This document shows positions 18,314-27,682 of a stretch of DNA of 64,000 bases, piece after piece; position 1 is the first letter of the stretch, and each line of letters starts with the position of its first letter. Both the position numbers and the translations under genes were made by a program. This stretch comes from Pseudomonas sp. TH41 (lineage in GTDB: Bacteria; Pseudomonadota; Gammaproteobacteria; Pseudomonadales; Pseudomonadaceae): positions 764,001-828,000 of the forward strand of contig NZ_JAEKFH010000003.1 in the NCBI RefSeq assembly GCF_016650695.1. Reading direction: 5' to 3'. The notes below the pieces were generated by a model, which did no database searches, was not told where the DNA came from, and worked only from the letters and a program-made list of their open reading frames with translations.

Positions 18314-18715
18314 TCAGGTTTTGGATTCGTTTTTGCGCGAGGACTTGCCGGGACGCTTTTTTACGACAGAGAGACCGTAGTCATTTTTCAAGACGTCCAC
18401 GACGGCCTCGAAAAACTGCGCTTTCTGATTGGACAGCGCCAACTGCTCTTCAAGCTCTTTGATGCGCTGCTCTGGCGTTAATGGTCGGTTTTTGTCGGGC
18501 ATAGACCCCATCCTCGGCGAGCCAATGTAGGTGCCGGGGCTCCAATCTTGACGACCGTGCTTGCGTAACCATGTCAGAACGGTCGTTTTGCCTTGAATCC
18601 CGTAGCGCTCCTGAGCCTCTTTATAACTCAGCTCGCCTTTTTCGACCTGGTCGACGACCGACAATTTAAAGGTCAGCGTGTAGTCTCGCTGACTACGCCT
18701 TTTTGCGGATTCCAT
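18314..18715 (-). CDS. IS3-family transposase, OrfA (helix-turn-helix)
   Basis: 133 residues. The N-terminal HTH (RSQRDYTLTFKLSVVDQVEKGELSYKEAQERYGI) binds the inverted repeats, and a heptad stretch PEQRIKELEEQLALSNQKAQFFEAVV forms the coiled coil typical of OrfA. The heptamer AAAAAAG at 18356-18362 lies in the frame A AAA AAG, and a -1 slip there continues directly into orfB. OrfA alone normally acts as a regulator of transposition. Confidence 0.93.
   Translation of the reverse strand: MESAKRRSQRDYTLTFKLSVVDQVEKGELSYKEAQERYGIQGKTTVLTWLRKHGRQDWSPGTYIGSPRMGSMPDKNRPLTPEQRIKELEEQLALSNQKAQFFEAVVDVLKNDYGLSVVKKRPGKSSRKNESKT
18356..18362 (-). promoter_or_regulatory. Programmed -1 frameshift site between orfA and orfB
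   Basis: Minus strand reads GT A AAA AAG CG in the orfA frame. After a -1 slip the reading continues GCG TCC CGG CAA without a stop into the orfB ATG. Confidence 0.85.
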
Positions 18716-18780
18716 TACGTCCTCCTGAAAAACAGATCAGAAGGTGTAAACCTTATTCAGGACGGGACAGCTGCAATAAA

Positions 18781-18816
18781 AAAAGGCGCGTTCCGTGAGG
18801 TTCGCGCCTTTTTTAT
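18781..18816. terminator. Bidirectional terminator, originally of the phosphate transporter gene
   Basis: Stem AAAAGGCGCG/CGCGCCTTTT with a 12-base loop and A/T runs on both sides. It starts 9 bases right of the IS target duplication, so before insertion it lay about 20 bases after the transporter stop codon. Confidence 0.85.
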
Positions 18817-18846
18817 GGCTTTCTTTCAAACAACCCCCAAATCCTC

Positions 18847-18943
18847 TGTAGGAGCGAGCTTGCTCCGGGCGGCGTTCCGACGATGGTGTATCAGACATAT
18901 TGATGTCGACTGACACACCATCGCGAGCAAGCTCGCTCCTACA
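18847..18943. repeat. REP-like inverted pair, class II, with variant left arm
   Basis: Left arm TGTAGGAGCGAGCTTGCTC continues into CTCCGGGCGGCGTTCCGACG instead of the usual TCGCGA; right arm is standard. The same variant stretch recurs at 38634 and, reversed, at 54837. Confidence 0.9.
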
Positions 18944-18977
18944 GAGGATTTGCGTACGCCGATAGTTATTCGCAAAC

Positions 18978-19006
18978 AAAAAAAGGGCAACCGAAGTTGC
19001 CCAAAA
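18978..19006 (-). terminator. Terminator of ccoM
   Basis: On the minus strand GGGCAAC TTCG GTTGCCC, with the stable UUCG loop, is followed by a run of seven T. It lies 32 bases after the ccoM stop. Confidence 0.9.
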
Positions 19007-19037
19007 TGCCTTGCGTGCTCATTACACCCAGAAAGAA

Positions 19038-19151
19038 CTACGGTTTGCGCTTATGCGAATCCTTCCAGATAAAAAATCCAAAACCTGCAAAAAACAGAAC
19101 CATGAGGCTGACGGTCAGCACTCCGGCGATCACCACGTTATCGAAAAACAT
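19038..19151 (-). CDS. ccoM: Cbb3-type cytochrome c oxidase small subunit CcoM
   Basis: 37 residues, below the usual ORF cut-off: MFFDNVVIAGVLTVSLMVLF then FAGFGFFIWKDSHKRKP. One transmembrane helix is followed by a short basic tail. It closely resembles the CcoM subunit found in the P. stutzeri cbb3 oxidase, which helps assembly or stability of that high-affinity oxygen reductase. An ideal AGGAGG lies 7 bases before the ATG, a strong terminator follows, and an ANR-type box lies about 66 bases upstream, which fits oxygen-limited expression. The other cco genes are not in the window, as usual for this subunit. Confidence 0.88.
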   Translation of the reverse strand: MFFDNVVIAGVLTVSLMVLFFAGFGFFIWKDSHKRKP

Positions 19152-19216
19152 AACTAGCCTCCTGCACTTGCCCTGTTGCGATAGGGCTAAGTTAACCAAT
19201 CAGGCAGGAGAAAAAA

Positions 19217-19230
19217 TTGACCGGGGTCAA
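19217..19230 (-). promoter_or_regulatory. ANR/FNR-type box upstream of ccoM
   Basis: TTGAC CGGG GTCAA, a perfect palindrome of the ANR class (consensus TTGAT-N4-ATCAA). Its centre is about 72 bases before the ccoM start, which allows a class II promoter and a short leader. Confidence 0.7.
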
Positions 19231-19295
19231 TGTCGCCCGGGAATGGGCTTATAAGGAGGGAAATAACTGACCAGCATCAACCGATGCCGGGTGCT

Positions 19296-19457
19296 TCAAC
19301 GCTTTTTCGGTTTGTTTTTCGGTTTTTTCTTTGCTTTACCCAACGGCATGGCCTGCTCGAATGCCTGGCGTACTTCATTCAGGCGCTTTTCATTGAGGTC
19401 ATGAACCCGCTTGGCGCGTTCAGAATTGAGGTCGATCAGCTTGTCGTCTTGGCTCAT
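19296..19457 (-). CDS. Conserved small protein, 53 residues, lysine-rich tail
   Basis: MSQDDKLIDLNSERAKRVHD opens a protein that is probably one long helix (...LNEKRLNEVRQAFEQAMPLG) followed by a Lys/Pro tail KAKKKPKNKPKKR. It is too short for common ORF calls. The ribosome-binding site is weak. I believe homologues exist in other pseudomonads, but do not know a function. The basic tail suggests nucleic acid or ribosome contact, which is inference only. It lies between the 113-residue gene and ccoM on the same strand. Confidence 0.65.
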   Translation of the reverse strand: MSQDDKLIDLNSERAKRVHDLNEKRLNEVRQAFEQAMPLGKAKKKPKNKPKKR

Positions 19458-19529
19458 GGTACTCAGTACATCGTTTGGCAGGTTTGTCGCAATAATGCAG
19501 TCTGACGGCAGCGCTGACCAGCCGCCACC

Positions 19530-19871
19530 TCAAATCTGAATATCGACCCACAACCCCTGACGCGGTTGATCTTCCATCAGCGGCGCCACCGGCACGGTAT
19601 TGTCGGCATTCAATTCATCACCGGGGATCGCCAGGTGTTCCTCCGGATCGTCATCGGCTTCACGACGCCGCCGCTCCCGCTGCTGCTGGCGGCGCTGTTC
19701 TTCGCGCAGCTGAAACGCCGCTTCTTCCGGATCGCGCTGTTGCAGGTCGATGGTGCTTTCGCTGGAACTTTCCTGCATCGGTGCCACCGGCGGAATATCC
19801 GGGCGCGGGCGGACCGGGTCATGTTGGGAAGTGATCGGAACGGCACTCAAGGGCAGCATCGGTAACAGCAT
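19530..19871 (-). CDS. Conserved hypothetical protein, Glu/Arg-rich middle
   Basis: 113 residues from MLLPMLPLSAVPITSQHDPV at 19871, chosen for the AGGAGA before it; the frame reaches 19955. A proline-rich N-terminal part is followed by a strongly charged segment (AAFQLREEQRRQQQRERRRR) likely to form a single helix, then an acidic end with VPVAPLMEDQPRQGLWVDIQI. No signal peptide and no domain known to me. It is divergent from rapA across a REP-like pair. Confidence 0.65.
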   Translation of the reverse strand: MLLPMLPLSAVPITSQHDPVRPRPDIPPVAPMQESSSESTIDLQQRDPEEAAFQLREEQRRQQQRERRRREADDDPEEHLAIPGDELNADNTVPVAPLMEDQPRQGLWVDIQI

Positions 19872-19961
19872 ATTTTTGGTTCTCCTGTCAGCAGGCTGTC
19901 GGCTGTAGAGATAGCGACTTGAGCCATCGGTCGCAAACTGTGACCGGGTGCACACTGTAGG

Positions 19962-20061
19962 TGTAGGAGCGAGCTCGCTCGCGAAGAACGTCAGGGCACC
20001 GCGTACACCCAGGCAGCCCTCGTCATCGTTAACGTGCTTCGCGAGCGAGCTCGCTCCTACA
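19962..20061. repeat. REP-like inverted pair, class II
   Basis: Arms TGTAGGAGCGAGCTCGCTCG and reverse complement, with CGAAG/CTTCG extension. It lies between the divergent 113-residue gene and rapA. Confidence 0.9.
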
Positions 20062-20134
20062 CGAGTAATCCTTTGGCCCTGAAGCCCTCATTCCGTTAAG
20101 ATAGCCCGCTTTTTCAAGGTGGGAGTCAGGCAGC

Positions 20135-22981
20135 ATGGCGCAGCAGTATCAACCGGGGCAACGCTGGATCAGTGACAGCGAAGCCGAGCTGGGTTTGGGC
20201 ACCGTTCTGGCACAGGACGGCCGCTTGTTGACCGTGCTCTATCCGGCCACTGGCGACACTCGCCAGTACGCGCTGCGGAATGCGCCCCTCACCCGCGTGC
20301 GGTTTTCGCCGGGTGACTCGATCACTCACTTCGAAGGCTGGAAACTGACCGTACAGGAAGTCGACGACGTCGACGGCCTGCTGGTCTACCACGGCCTCAA
20401 CGCGCAAAACGAAGTGGTGACCCTGCCGGAAACCCAACTGTCGAACTTCATTCAGTTCCGGCTGGCCAGTGACCGACTGTTTGCCGGCCAGATCGACCCG
20501 CTGGCCTGGTTCTCCCTGCGTTATCACACGCTTGAGCACACCAGCCGCCAGTTGCAGTCCTCGCTGTGGGGCCTGGGCGGCGTGCGTGCGCAACCGATCG
20601 CGCACCAGTTACACATTGCCCGTGAAGTCGCCGACCGCATTGCCCCACGGGTTTTGCTGGCTGACGAAGTGGGCCTGGGTAAAACCATCGAAGCCGGCCT
20701 GATCATCCACCGCCAACTGCTCTCAGGCCGCGCCAACCGCGTGCTGATCCTGGTTCCGGAGAACCTTCAGCACCAATGGCTGGTGGAGATGCGCCGCCGC
20801 TTCAACCTGCAAGTCGCGTTGTTCGACGAAGAACGCTTTATCGAAAGCGATGCCGCCAACCCGTTCGAAGACACTCAGCTCGCGCTGGTTGCACTGGAAT
20901 GGCTGGTGGACGACGAGAAGGCCCAGGACGCGCTGTTCGCCGCCGGTTGGGATTTGCTGGTCGTCGACGAAGCGCACCATCTGGTGTGGCACGAAGACAA
21001 GGCCAGCCCTGAGTACTCGCTGGTCGAGCAACTGGCCGAAGTCATTCCAGGCGTATTGCTGCTGACCGCAACCCCGGAACAACTGGGTCAGGACAGCCAC
21101 TTCGCCCGTCTGCGCCTGCTCGATCCGAACCGTTTCCATGACCTGCACGCCTTCCGCGCCGAGAGCGAAAACTATCGCCCGGTGGCCGAAGCCGTTCAGG
21201 AGCTGCTTGACAAAGGGCGCCTGTCGCCTGAAGCGCACAAGACCATTCACGGCTTCCTCGGCAACGAAGGCGAAGCCTTGCTGAGCGCCGTGAACGATGG
21301 CGACACCGAAGCCAGTGCCCGCCTGGTCCGCGAATTGCTCGACCGCCACGGCACCGGCCGCGTGTTGTTCCGCAACACCCGCGCTGCCGTGCAGGGTTTC
21401 CCGGAGCGCAAACTGCACCCGTACCCGCTGCCATGCCCGGACGAATACCTCGAACTGCCGCTGGGCGATCACGCCGAGCTGTACCCGGAAGTCAGCTTCC
21501 AGGCCCAGCCGGACGCCAACGAAGAGGAGCGCTGGTGGAAATTCGATCCGCGCGTCGAGTGGCTGATCGACACGCTGAAGATGCTCAAGCGCACCAAAGT
21601 GCTGGTGATCTGCGCCCACGCTGAAACCGCCATGGACCTGGAAGATGCCCTGCGCGTGCGTTCCGGCATTCCAGCCACGGTGTTCCACGAAGGCATGAAC
21701 ATCCTCGAGCGCGACCGCGCCGCCGCATACTTCGCCGACGAAGAATTTGGCGCGCAAGTACTGATCTGCTCGGAAATCGGCAGTGAAGGTCGCAACTTCC
21801 AGTTCTCGCACCACCTGGTGCTGTTCGACCTGCCCTCCCACCCGGACCTGCTCGAGCAGCGTATCGGTCGTCTGGACCGGATCGGCCAGAAACACATCAT
21901 CGAACTGCATGTGCCGTACCTGGAAACCAGCCCGCAACAGCGGCTGTTCCAGTGGTATCACGAAGCGTTGAACGCATTCCTTAACACCTGCCCGACCGGC
22001 AACGCCTTGCAGCATCAGTTCGGCCCGCGCCTGCTGCCGCTGCTGGAAAACGCCGACGACGGCGAGTGGCAAGCGCTGATCGACGAAGCCCGCGCCGAGC
22101 GTGAGCGTCTGGAAGCCGAGCTGCACACCGGCCGTGACCGCTTGCTGGAGCTCAACTCCGGCGGCGCTGGCGAAGGTGATGCGCTGGTCGAGGACATTCT
22201 CGAGCAAGACGACCAGTTTGCACTGCCGATCTACATGGAAACCCTGTTCGACGCCTTCGGCATCGACAGCGAAGACCATTCGGAAAACGCGCTGATCCTC
22301 AAGCCGAGCGAAAAAATGCTCGACGCCAGCTTCCCGCTGGGCGACGACGAAGGCGTGACCATCACCTACGACCGCAACCAGGCGCTGTCTCGCGAAGACA
22401 TGCAATTCATCACCTGGGAACACCCGATGGTTCAAGGCGGCATGGACCTGGTCTTGTCCGGCTCGATGGGCAACACCGCCGTGGCGCTGATCAAGAACAA
22501 GGCACTGAAGCCCGGCACGGTGTTGCTGGAACTGCTCTACGTCAGCGAAGTGGTTGCCCCGCGTTCGCTGCAACTGGGCCGTTACCTGCCACCGGCGGCC
22601 CTGCGCTGCCTGCTCGATGCCAACGGCAATGACTTGTCGGCCCGGGTGTCGTTCGAAACGTTGAACGATCAACTGGAAAGCGTGCCTCGCGCCAGTGCCA
22701 ACAAGTTCATCCAGGCCCAGCGCGATCAGCTGACACCTCGAATCAATGCCGGCGAAGACAAGATCTTCCCGCGGCACGCCGAACGCGTTGCCGAGGCACA
22801 GCGTCGCCTGGCAGCCGATACCGACGAAGAGCTGGCGCGCCTGACCGCGTTGCAAGCGGTCAACCCGACCGTACGCGACAGCGAACTGGTTGCCCTGCGC
22901 AAACAGCGCGAGCAAGGTTTGGCCATGCTCGACAAGGCGGCGCTGCGACTGGAAGCGATTCGGGTGTTGGTGGCGGGTTAA
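20135..22981 (+). CDS. rapA: RNA polymerase-associated ATPase RapA (HepA)
   Basis: 948 residues, near the usual 950-970. N-terminal Tudor-like part ([20 protein letters not shown]) is followed by the Swi2/Snf2 motor: Walker [18 protein letters not shown], motif [10 protein letters not shown], and later [23 protein letters not shown] with the motif VI arginines. The C-terminal third is the RapA-specific domain. RapA binds core RNA polymerase and promotes its recycling after stalled or post-termination complexes. It is a single gene closed by a strong terminator. Confidence 0.97.
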   Translation: MAQQYQPGQRWISDSEAELGLGTVLAQDGRLLTVLYPATGDTRQYALRNAPLTRVRFSPGDSITHFEGWKLTVQEVDDVDGLLVYHGLNAQNEVVTLPETQLSNFIQFRLASDRLFAGQIDPLAWFSLRYHTLEHTSRQLQSSLWGLGGVRAQPIAHQLHIAREVADRIAPRVLLADEVGLGKTIEAGLIIHRQLLSGRANRVLILVPENLQHQWLVEMRRRFNLQVALFDEERFIESDAANPFEDTQLALVALEWLVDDEKAQDALFAAGWDLLVVDEAHHLVWHEDKASPEYSLVEQLAEVIPGVLLLTATPEQLGQDSHFARLRLLDPNRFHDLHAFRAESENYRPVAEAVQELLDKGRLSPEAHKTIHGFLGNEGEALLSAVNDGDTEASARLVRELLDRHGTGRVLFRNTRAAVQGFPERKLHPYPLPCPDEYLELPLGDHAELYPEVSFQAQPDANEEERWWKFDPRVEWLIDTLKMLKRTKVLVICAHAETAMDLEDALRVRSGIPATVFHEGMNILERDRAAAYFADEEFGAQVLICSEIGSEGRNFQFSHHLVLFDLPSHPDLLEQRIGRLDRIGQKHIIELHVPYLETSPQQRLFQWYHEALNAFLNTCPTGNALQHQFGPRLLPLLENADDGEWQALIDEARAERERLEAELHTGRDRLLELNSGGAGEGDALVEDILEQDDQFALPIYMETLFDAFGIDSEDHSENALILKPSEKMLDASFPLGDDEGVTITYDRNQALSREDMQFITWEHPMVQGGMDLVLSGSMGNTAVALIKNKALKPGTVLLELLYVSEVVAPRSLQLGRYLPPAALRCLLDANGNDLSARVSFETLNDQLESVPRASANKFIQAQRDQLTPRINAGEDKIFPRHAERVAEAQRRLAADTDEELARLTALQAVNPTVRDSELVALRKQREQGLAMLDKAALRLEAIRVLVAG

Positions 22982-23008
22982 TCGCCCCTGCTCCACCCCG
23001 CTAAAACA

Positions 23009-23036
23009 AAAGGCCCGCAGCGATGCGGGCCTTTTT
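23009..23036 (+). terminator. rapA terminator
   Basis: Stem AAAGGCCCGCA/TGCGGGCCTTT with a GCGA loop and a T run, 27 bases after the stop. Confidence 0.93.
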
Positions 23037-23073
23037 TGCACTCTATAGTTTTGCAGAGAAACAACGGACGCCA

Positions 23074-23170
23074 AGATCGCAGCCTTCGGCAGCTCCTACA
23101 GGGATCGTGTCACGCCGTGATGCCATGTAAACCGCAAACATGTAGGAGCTGCCGCAGGCTGCGATCTTTT
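23074..23170. repeat. REP-like inverted pair, class I
   Basis: Arms AGATCGCAGCC...CTCCTACA and reverse complement around a loop of about 40 bases, ending 5 bases before the convergent MFS gene stop. Confidence 0.9.
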
Positions 23171-23174
23171 GATC

Positions 23175-24527
23175 TTAAACCGCGGGCACCGCAGCCCCCC
23201 CAGGCTCAACCACCGCCACCAACCCTTCTTTCATCCGCTTCGCATCCCGCACAAAACACTGCGACGCCAAAAACAGAAACACCATCGTAAAGAACAGCGC
23301 CACCGGGATCAGGTACATCGCGTCATGCAAGCCGACAGCCTTGAACGCTTCGGTCATCTGATCGGCACCGGCCGCCAGCATCGCCGTGTGCGCAAAGTGA
23401 TCGGACAGTCCGCCCACCACCACCGGCCCCAAGCCGCCGCCCAACAAATACAGCCCGGCAAAGAACAGCGCCATCGCCGTCGCCCGCAACCGCGGTTCGA
23501 CCACGTCCTGGATCGCCGTGTAGACGCAGGTGTAGAAGTTGTATGCAAACAACCAGCCCACACTGAACACCGCCACAAACACCCCGATCTCGATCCGCCC
23601 CGAATGCAACGCCCAGGCCGTGCACACGGTCGAGATGATCAGGCTGAACGCCGCAAACAGCAGTCGGCCATTGGCCACCCGCTGGTGAATCTTGTCAGCG
23701 ACCCAGCCACCGAGCGTCAGGCCGAACAGCCCGGTCACGCCGACGATTACTCCCGTTGCGACCGCGGCTTCCTGCAACGGCATCAAGAAGTAACGCTGCA
23801 GCATGGGCACCAGAAACGAGTTGCAGGCATACGTGGCGAAGTTGAAGCACAGCCCTGCCATGACCAACCAGAGGAAAGTCGGCACAGCCAGCACGCGACG
23901 GATCGGCCGGTCGACGCGCTCCTGGGAGACCTGCACGCTTTCCGCGGCGCCGCGCTTCGGTTCCTTGATGAAGAACATGAAGATCGCCAGGATCAGCCCC
24001 GGCACCGCCGCGATGAAAAACGGCGCACGCCAGCTGTCGAACGCCTTGACCATTGCGCCGATGGTGAAGAATGCCAGCAGCAACCCCAACGGCAGACCGA
24101 GCATGAAAATGCCCATCGCCCGCGCGCGGCGGTGGGCCGGAAACAGGTCGCCGATCAGCGAGTTGGCGGCCGGTGCGTAACTGGCTTCACCGATGCCGAT
24201 GCCCATGCGCACGAGCAGAAAGCCCCAGAAGCTGCCCACCAGCCCGTTGACCGCCGTGAGCCCGCTCCACACCGCGAGTCCCCAGCCCATCAACTTGCTG
24301 CGCGAACCGGTATCAGCCATTCGCCCCAGCGGCAGACCGGCGATGGCGTAGACGATGGTGAATGCCGTACCGATGATCCCCAGCTGAAAGTCGCTGAGGT
24401 GCCATTCCATGCGAATCGGCTCGATGATGATGGCCGGGATGGTACGGTCGAAAAAGTTGAACAGGTTGGCGAGGAACAGCAGGAACAGAATGCGCCAGGC
24501 ATTCGCCGCTTGGGTCGAGTTCTGCAT
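23175..24527 (-). CDS. MFS transporter of the spinster-like group
   Basis: 450 residues with 12 hydrophobic segments. FLANLFNFFDRTIPAIIIEPI in helix 1 and GLPLGRMADTGSRSKLMGWG in loop 2-3 are typical of the Spns group of the major facilitator superfamily, and GIGEASYAPAANSLIGDLFP marks helix 4. Bacterial members are poorly characterised, so I assign no substrate. It is a single gene, convergent with rapA and with no regulator or enzyme nearby to hint at a role. A purine-rich AAGAGATGG precedes the start. Confidence 0.85.
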   Translation of the reverse strand: MQNSTQAANAWRILFLLFLANLFNFFDRTIPAIIIEPIRMEWHLSDFQLGIIGTAFTIVYAIAGLPLGRMADTGSRSKLMGWGLAVWSGLTAVNGLVGSFWGFLLVRMGIGIGEASYAPAANSLIGDLFPAHRRARAMGIFMLGLPLGLLLAFFTIGAMVKAFDSWRAPFFIAAVPGLILAIFMFFIKEPKRGAAESVQVSQERVDRPIRRVLAVPTFLWLVMAGLCFNFATYACNSFLVPMLQRYFLMPLQEAAVATGVIVGVTGLFGLTLGGWVADKIHQRVANGRLLFAAFSLIISTVCTAWALHSGRIEIGVFVAVFSVGWLFAYNFYTCVYTAIQDVVEPRLRATAMALFFAGLYLLGGGLGPVVVGGLSDHFAHTAMLAAGADQMTEAFKAVGLHDAMYLIPVALFFTMVFLFLASQCFVRDAKRMKEGLVAVVEPGGAAVPAV

Positions 24528-24654
24528 GGGTCCATCTCTTTTTTATTGTTATGAGGCTTCACTGCCCTCGGAAACTGCAATCTAGTCAGCCACGGCCAGC
24601 CTGTCTGTCATCATTCGTCAGCCTGATATCAGCTCATCGTGCCTTGCGCAAAAC

Positions 24655-24744
24655 TGTGGGAGCGAGCCTGCTCGCGAAGGCGGTTGCTCCATCACCATCT
24701 GTATTAAATGTGTCAGCCCCTTCGCGAGCAGGCTCGCTCCCACA
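24655..24744. repeat. REP-like inverted pair, class II
   Basis: Arms TGTGGGAGCGAGCCTGCTCG and reverse complement with CGAAGG/CCTTCG extension. The remainder of the 360-base divergent gap 24528-24887 shows no gene or named motif. Confidence 0.9.
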
Positions 24745-24887
24745 GGGGGGAATTGCGGTGTTTTCCATGGCCCGACCAACTGCTGAAAAATACCTGTCGC
24801 CCCCCCTTCCAATGCCCAAGGCGAAGCCTAGAATAGCGGCCTTGTCTGACCCACCGTTGCCCCCCATTCCTCCTTTGATAATCGCCC

Positions 24888-25253
24888 ATGTCCGAAGCCA
24901 GTCCGTGTCTGAATTGCGGTGCCTGCTGTTCTCATTTTCGCGTGTCTTTTTTTTGGGGTGAATGCACCTCGTCCGGGGGGACGGTGCCCGACGAACTTGT
25001 CGCGCCCATCAGCCCGAGTCGGGTCGCCATGCTCGGCACTGACTGTAAACCCACTCGCTGCGTCGCACTGGTGGGTGACGTCGGCAGCACCGTGCAGTGC
25101 TCGATTTACGACCAGCGCTCCAGCACCTGCCGGGAGTTCGACGCCTCTTGGGCCAATGGCGAGGCGAATGTGGATTGTGATGCCGCACGGGCAGCGTTCG
25201 GGCTACCCGCCCTGCAACCCGAGTTCGAAACGCTGTACGGACAGAGCGCTTAA
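24888..25253 (+). CDS. YkgJ-family cysteine cluster protein
   Basis: 121 residues. The motif CLNCGACCSHFRVSF at the start and the later cysteines in CKPTRCVAL, QCSIYDQRSSTCREF and VDCD make up the Cys cluster of this family, which probably binds zinc or an iron-sulfur cluster. The biochemical role is unknown. There is no clear ribosome-binding site, and the start is set by the family N-terminus. It is a single gene ahead of the c-di-GMP gene. Confidence 0.88.
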   Translation: MSEASPCLNCGACCSHFRVSFFWGECTSSGGTVPDELVAPISPSRVAMLGTDCKPTRCVALVGDVGSTVQCSIYDQRSSTCREFDASWANGEANVDCDAARAAFGLPALQPEFETLYGQSA

Positions 25254-25399
25254 GGCTTAGCACCAAACGCTATTAAATTAATGCCGAAATCGTTAGTACC
25301 AATGTGCCACCACCGCTTGCACTCCATGCATGGCCTCTATACTCCAAAGCATTCGCCAGCGTTCTTGGCGCCGACCATGGTGTAACAACGGGGCATGCT

Positions 25400-27682
25400 A
25401 TGGAGTGGCTTGGTCTGCATTTCATTACCGAGCTTCCACAGAGCGGGCTGGTAATACTCGATTGCTCACATGATCCGCTGTTGGTCCTACTGGCTTATGT
25501 GGTCGCCTGTGTCGGCAGCTTTGCCACACTGCACATGGTCGAACGGGTCGGTCACGCCGAAAAGCCCGGCGCCCAACTCCTATGGCGCTGGGTGGGTGCC
25601 GGATGCCTGGCAGGCGGGATCTGGGCCATGCATTTCATCGGCATGCTGGCGTTTCAAGCGCCTGTCGAAACTCATTACGAACTGTCCGTCGCGCTCCTTT
25701 CGCTGTTGATCGCCCTGCTCGCCTCGTGGCTGCTAATGCATACCCTCAGCCATCCTGGCCCGAGCTTTTGGCAATGCCTCAAGGCGTCGATCTGGATCGG
25801 TCTGGGCATTGCCGCCATGCATTACGTCGGCATGACCGCCCTGCATTCGAGTGCAGTGGTTTATTACCGACCAGCGCTCTTCGCCCTCTCCATCGTGATC
25901 GCAATAGGCGCCAGCCTTGCAGCCCTGTTGATATCCAGCCATCTGCGCGAGGGTACCGGCCTGTTCCATCAACTGCTCAAATACAGCGCCGGTCTGGTGC
26001 TTGGGGCAGGCATTGTCAGCATGCACTTCACCGGCATGGCGGCCTTAAATCTGGTACTGCCCATCGACAGTCTCCAAGTGCCACCCAGCGAAAACAATCA
26101 CCTGCAACTGGGCCTGACAGTGGCGATCATGACGCTGCTGATCATTGGCAGCAGCATCAGCGCTGCACTGGCGGACAAGAAGCTGCAACACAAAGAGCGC
26201 GACCTGCAACGGGTCAACGCGCTGCTCAGTCAACTGGACCAGGCGCGCATGTCACTGCAACAGGTCGCGCATTACGACGCCTTGACCAACCTGATCAATC
26301 GGCGGGGCTTCAACCAGATTTTCGCCGAGAGGCTCATCGAGAAGACCCACGAGGGCGGCATGCTGGCGGTGCTGTTTCTGGACATCGATCACTTCAAGCG
26401 GATCAACGACAGCCTCGGCCACGATGCCGGCGACGAACTGCTCAAAGTCCTCGCCAGCCACATCAAGAGCTCGGTGCGCAGTCATGAAGATGTGGTGGCA
26501 CGCCTTGGCGGCGACGAGTTCTGTCTGCTCATCAGTCTGCAAGATCGCGAAGAAGCACGGCACATGGCCCAGCGCATCCTGGTGAAAATGAAGGAGCCCA
26601 TCGAGTTGGCCGGGCGACGCGTGGTCATGACCACCAGTATCGGTATCAGCGTGTTTCCGGAGGACGGCAAGACCTGTGAAGAGCTGTTGAAAAACGCCGA
26701 CCTCGCGCTGTATCAGTCCAAGGGCAGTGGCCGTAACGGCCTGCATTTCTTCAATACAACCCTGAAAACCCGCGCCACGCTGGAGCTGCAACTGGAGGAA
26801 GAGTTGCGCCATGCCTTGCGCGAAAACACCGGGCTAATGCTGTATTACCAACCAATCTATGACTTGAAAACCGGTCAGGTCAGCAAGCTTGAAGCGCTGA
26901 TTCGCTGGCAACACCCGGTCCATGGATTGCTAGCTCCGGATCGATTCATCGGCATCGCCGAGGCCAACGGTCTGATCGCCGAACTGGACAATTGGGTGCT
27001 GCGCAAGGCGTGTGAGGACTTGGGCGAACTGTCACGCCAAGGCTGCGAAGAACTGAAGATTGCAGTGAATTGCTCGCCCTTGAACCTGGGGCGTGAAGAG
27101 CTGGCCGATGAAATCGAACAGGCGCTGCGGATCTCGGGGGTGGCGCCGCAGCGGCTGGAACTGGAAGTGACCGAAAATGCGCTGATGGACAACATCACCA
27201 ATACCCTGGTGTTACTGCGCCAGATTCGTGCCCTCGGCGTGTCGCTGTCGATCGACGACTTCGGCACCGGTTATTCGTCCCTGGCCTACCTCAAGCGCCT
27301 GCCGCTGAACACACTGAAAATCGACCGCTCGTTCATCCAGGACATTCCCATGGCCACCCAGGACATGGAGATTGTCCAGGCCATTATCGTCATGGCCCAC
27401 ACCCTGCATTTACAGGTGGTCACCGAAGGCGTCGAAACGTTCGAGCAATACGAATTTCTCGAACGCCATGGTTGCGACTTCGTTCAGGGCTACCTGCTGA
27501 GTCGTCCAGTGCCGCTGGCTGAATTGCGCCCGGTGCTGAACGAAATCAACCAGCGCAAACATTCATGCACAGTCAGTTCGTTGAGCCTGGCTCGCGGTAC
27601 ATCTGCACTAATGTCGACGGATCTTTTTCCAGGAATCCCTGGGTCCCATGCAGTCGCATCAATTGTGCGGCCAGTCCACTGA
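25400..27682 (+). CDS. Membrane-bound MHYT-GGDEF-EAL cyclic-di-GMP enzyme
   Basis: 760 residues from MEWLGLHFITELPQSG at 25400 (GGGG before it); the open frame to 25304 lacks family similarity. Seven-helix MHYT sensor domain with MHFIG, MHYVG and MHFTG motifs, thought to bind copper and sense a gas. Then a coiled linker, a diguanylate cyclase domain with intact GGDEF at residues 370-374, and an EAL phosphodiesterase domain with EAL at 498-500 and DDFGTGYSSL. The inhibitory RxxD site upstream of GGDEF reads SHED, so it lacks the Arg. The last roughly 40 residues lie past the EAL fold and overlap the convergent gene by 110 bases. Confidence 0.92.
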   Translation: MEWLGLHFITELPQSGLVILDCSHDPLLVLLAYVVACVGSFATLHMVERVGHAEKPGAQLLWRWVGAGCLAGGIWAMHFIGMLAFQAPVETHYELSVALLSLLIALLASWLLMHTLSHPGPSFWQCLKASIWIGLGIAAMHYVGMTALHSSAVVYYRPALFALSIVIAIGASLAALLISSHLREGTGLFHQLLKYSAGLVLGAGIVSMHFTGMAALNLVLPIDSLQVPPSENNHLQLGLTVAIMTLLIIGSSISAALADKKLQHKERDLQRVNALLSQLDQARMSLQQVAHYDALTNLINRRGFNQIFAERLIEKTHEGGMLAVLFLDIDHFKRINDSLGHDAGDELLKVLASHIKSSVRSHEDVVARLGGDEFCLLISLQDREEARHMAQRILVKMKEPIELAGRRVVMTTSIGISVFPEDGKTCEELLKNADLALYQSKGSGRNGLHFFNTTLKTRATLELQLEEELRHALRENTGLMLYYQPIYDLKTGQVSKLEALIRWQHPVHGLLAPDRFIGIAEANGLIAELDNWVLRKACEDLGELSRQGCEELKIAVNCSPLNLGREELADEIEQALRISGVAPQRLELEVTENALMDNITNTLVLLRQIRALGVSLSIDDFGTGYSSLAYLKRLPLNTLKIDRSFIQDIPMATQDMEIVQAIIVMAHTLHLQVVTEGVETFEQYEFLERHGCDFVQGYLLSRPVPLAELRPVLNEINQRKHSCTVSSLSLARGTSALMSTDLFPGIPGSHAVASIVRPVH

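Larger units (their letters stand above)
17459..18769 (-). mobile_element. IS3-family insertion sequence, complete, 1311 bp
   Basis: Terminal inverted repeats of 28 bases at 17459-17486 and 18742-18769 begin TGTC and share GTCCTGAA and AGGTTTACACCT, differing at four positions. Both outer ends are flanked by GCT (17456-17458 and 18770-18772), a 3-base target duplication. Inside are two minus-strand genes, orfA and orfB, joined by an A6G slippery site. All parts needed for transposition look intact, so it may be active and recent. Subgroup (IS150-like or another) needs an ISfinder comparison. Confidence 0.93.

Noticed and set aside
20723..23074. A 783-codon open frame antisense to rapA
   Set aside because: It is the mirror of a certain gene in GC-rich DNA, has no ribosome-binding site or family features, and its frame follows third-position GC bias of rapA.
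27561..27682. A separate small gene at the end of the GGDEF/EAL frame
   Set aside because: The frame is continuous with the EAL domain and has no own start signals; it is a C-terminal tail.
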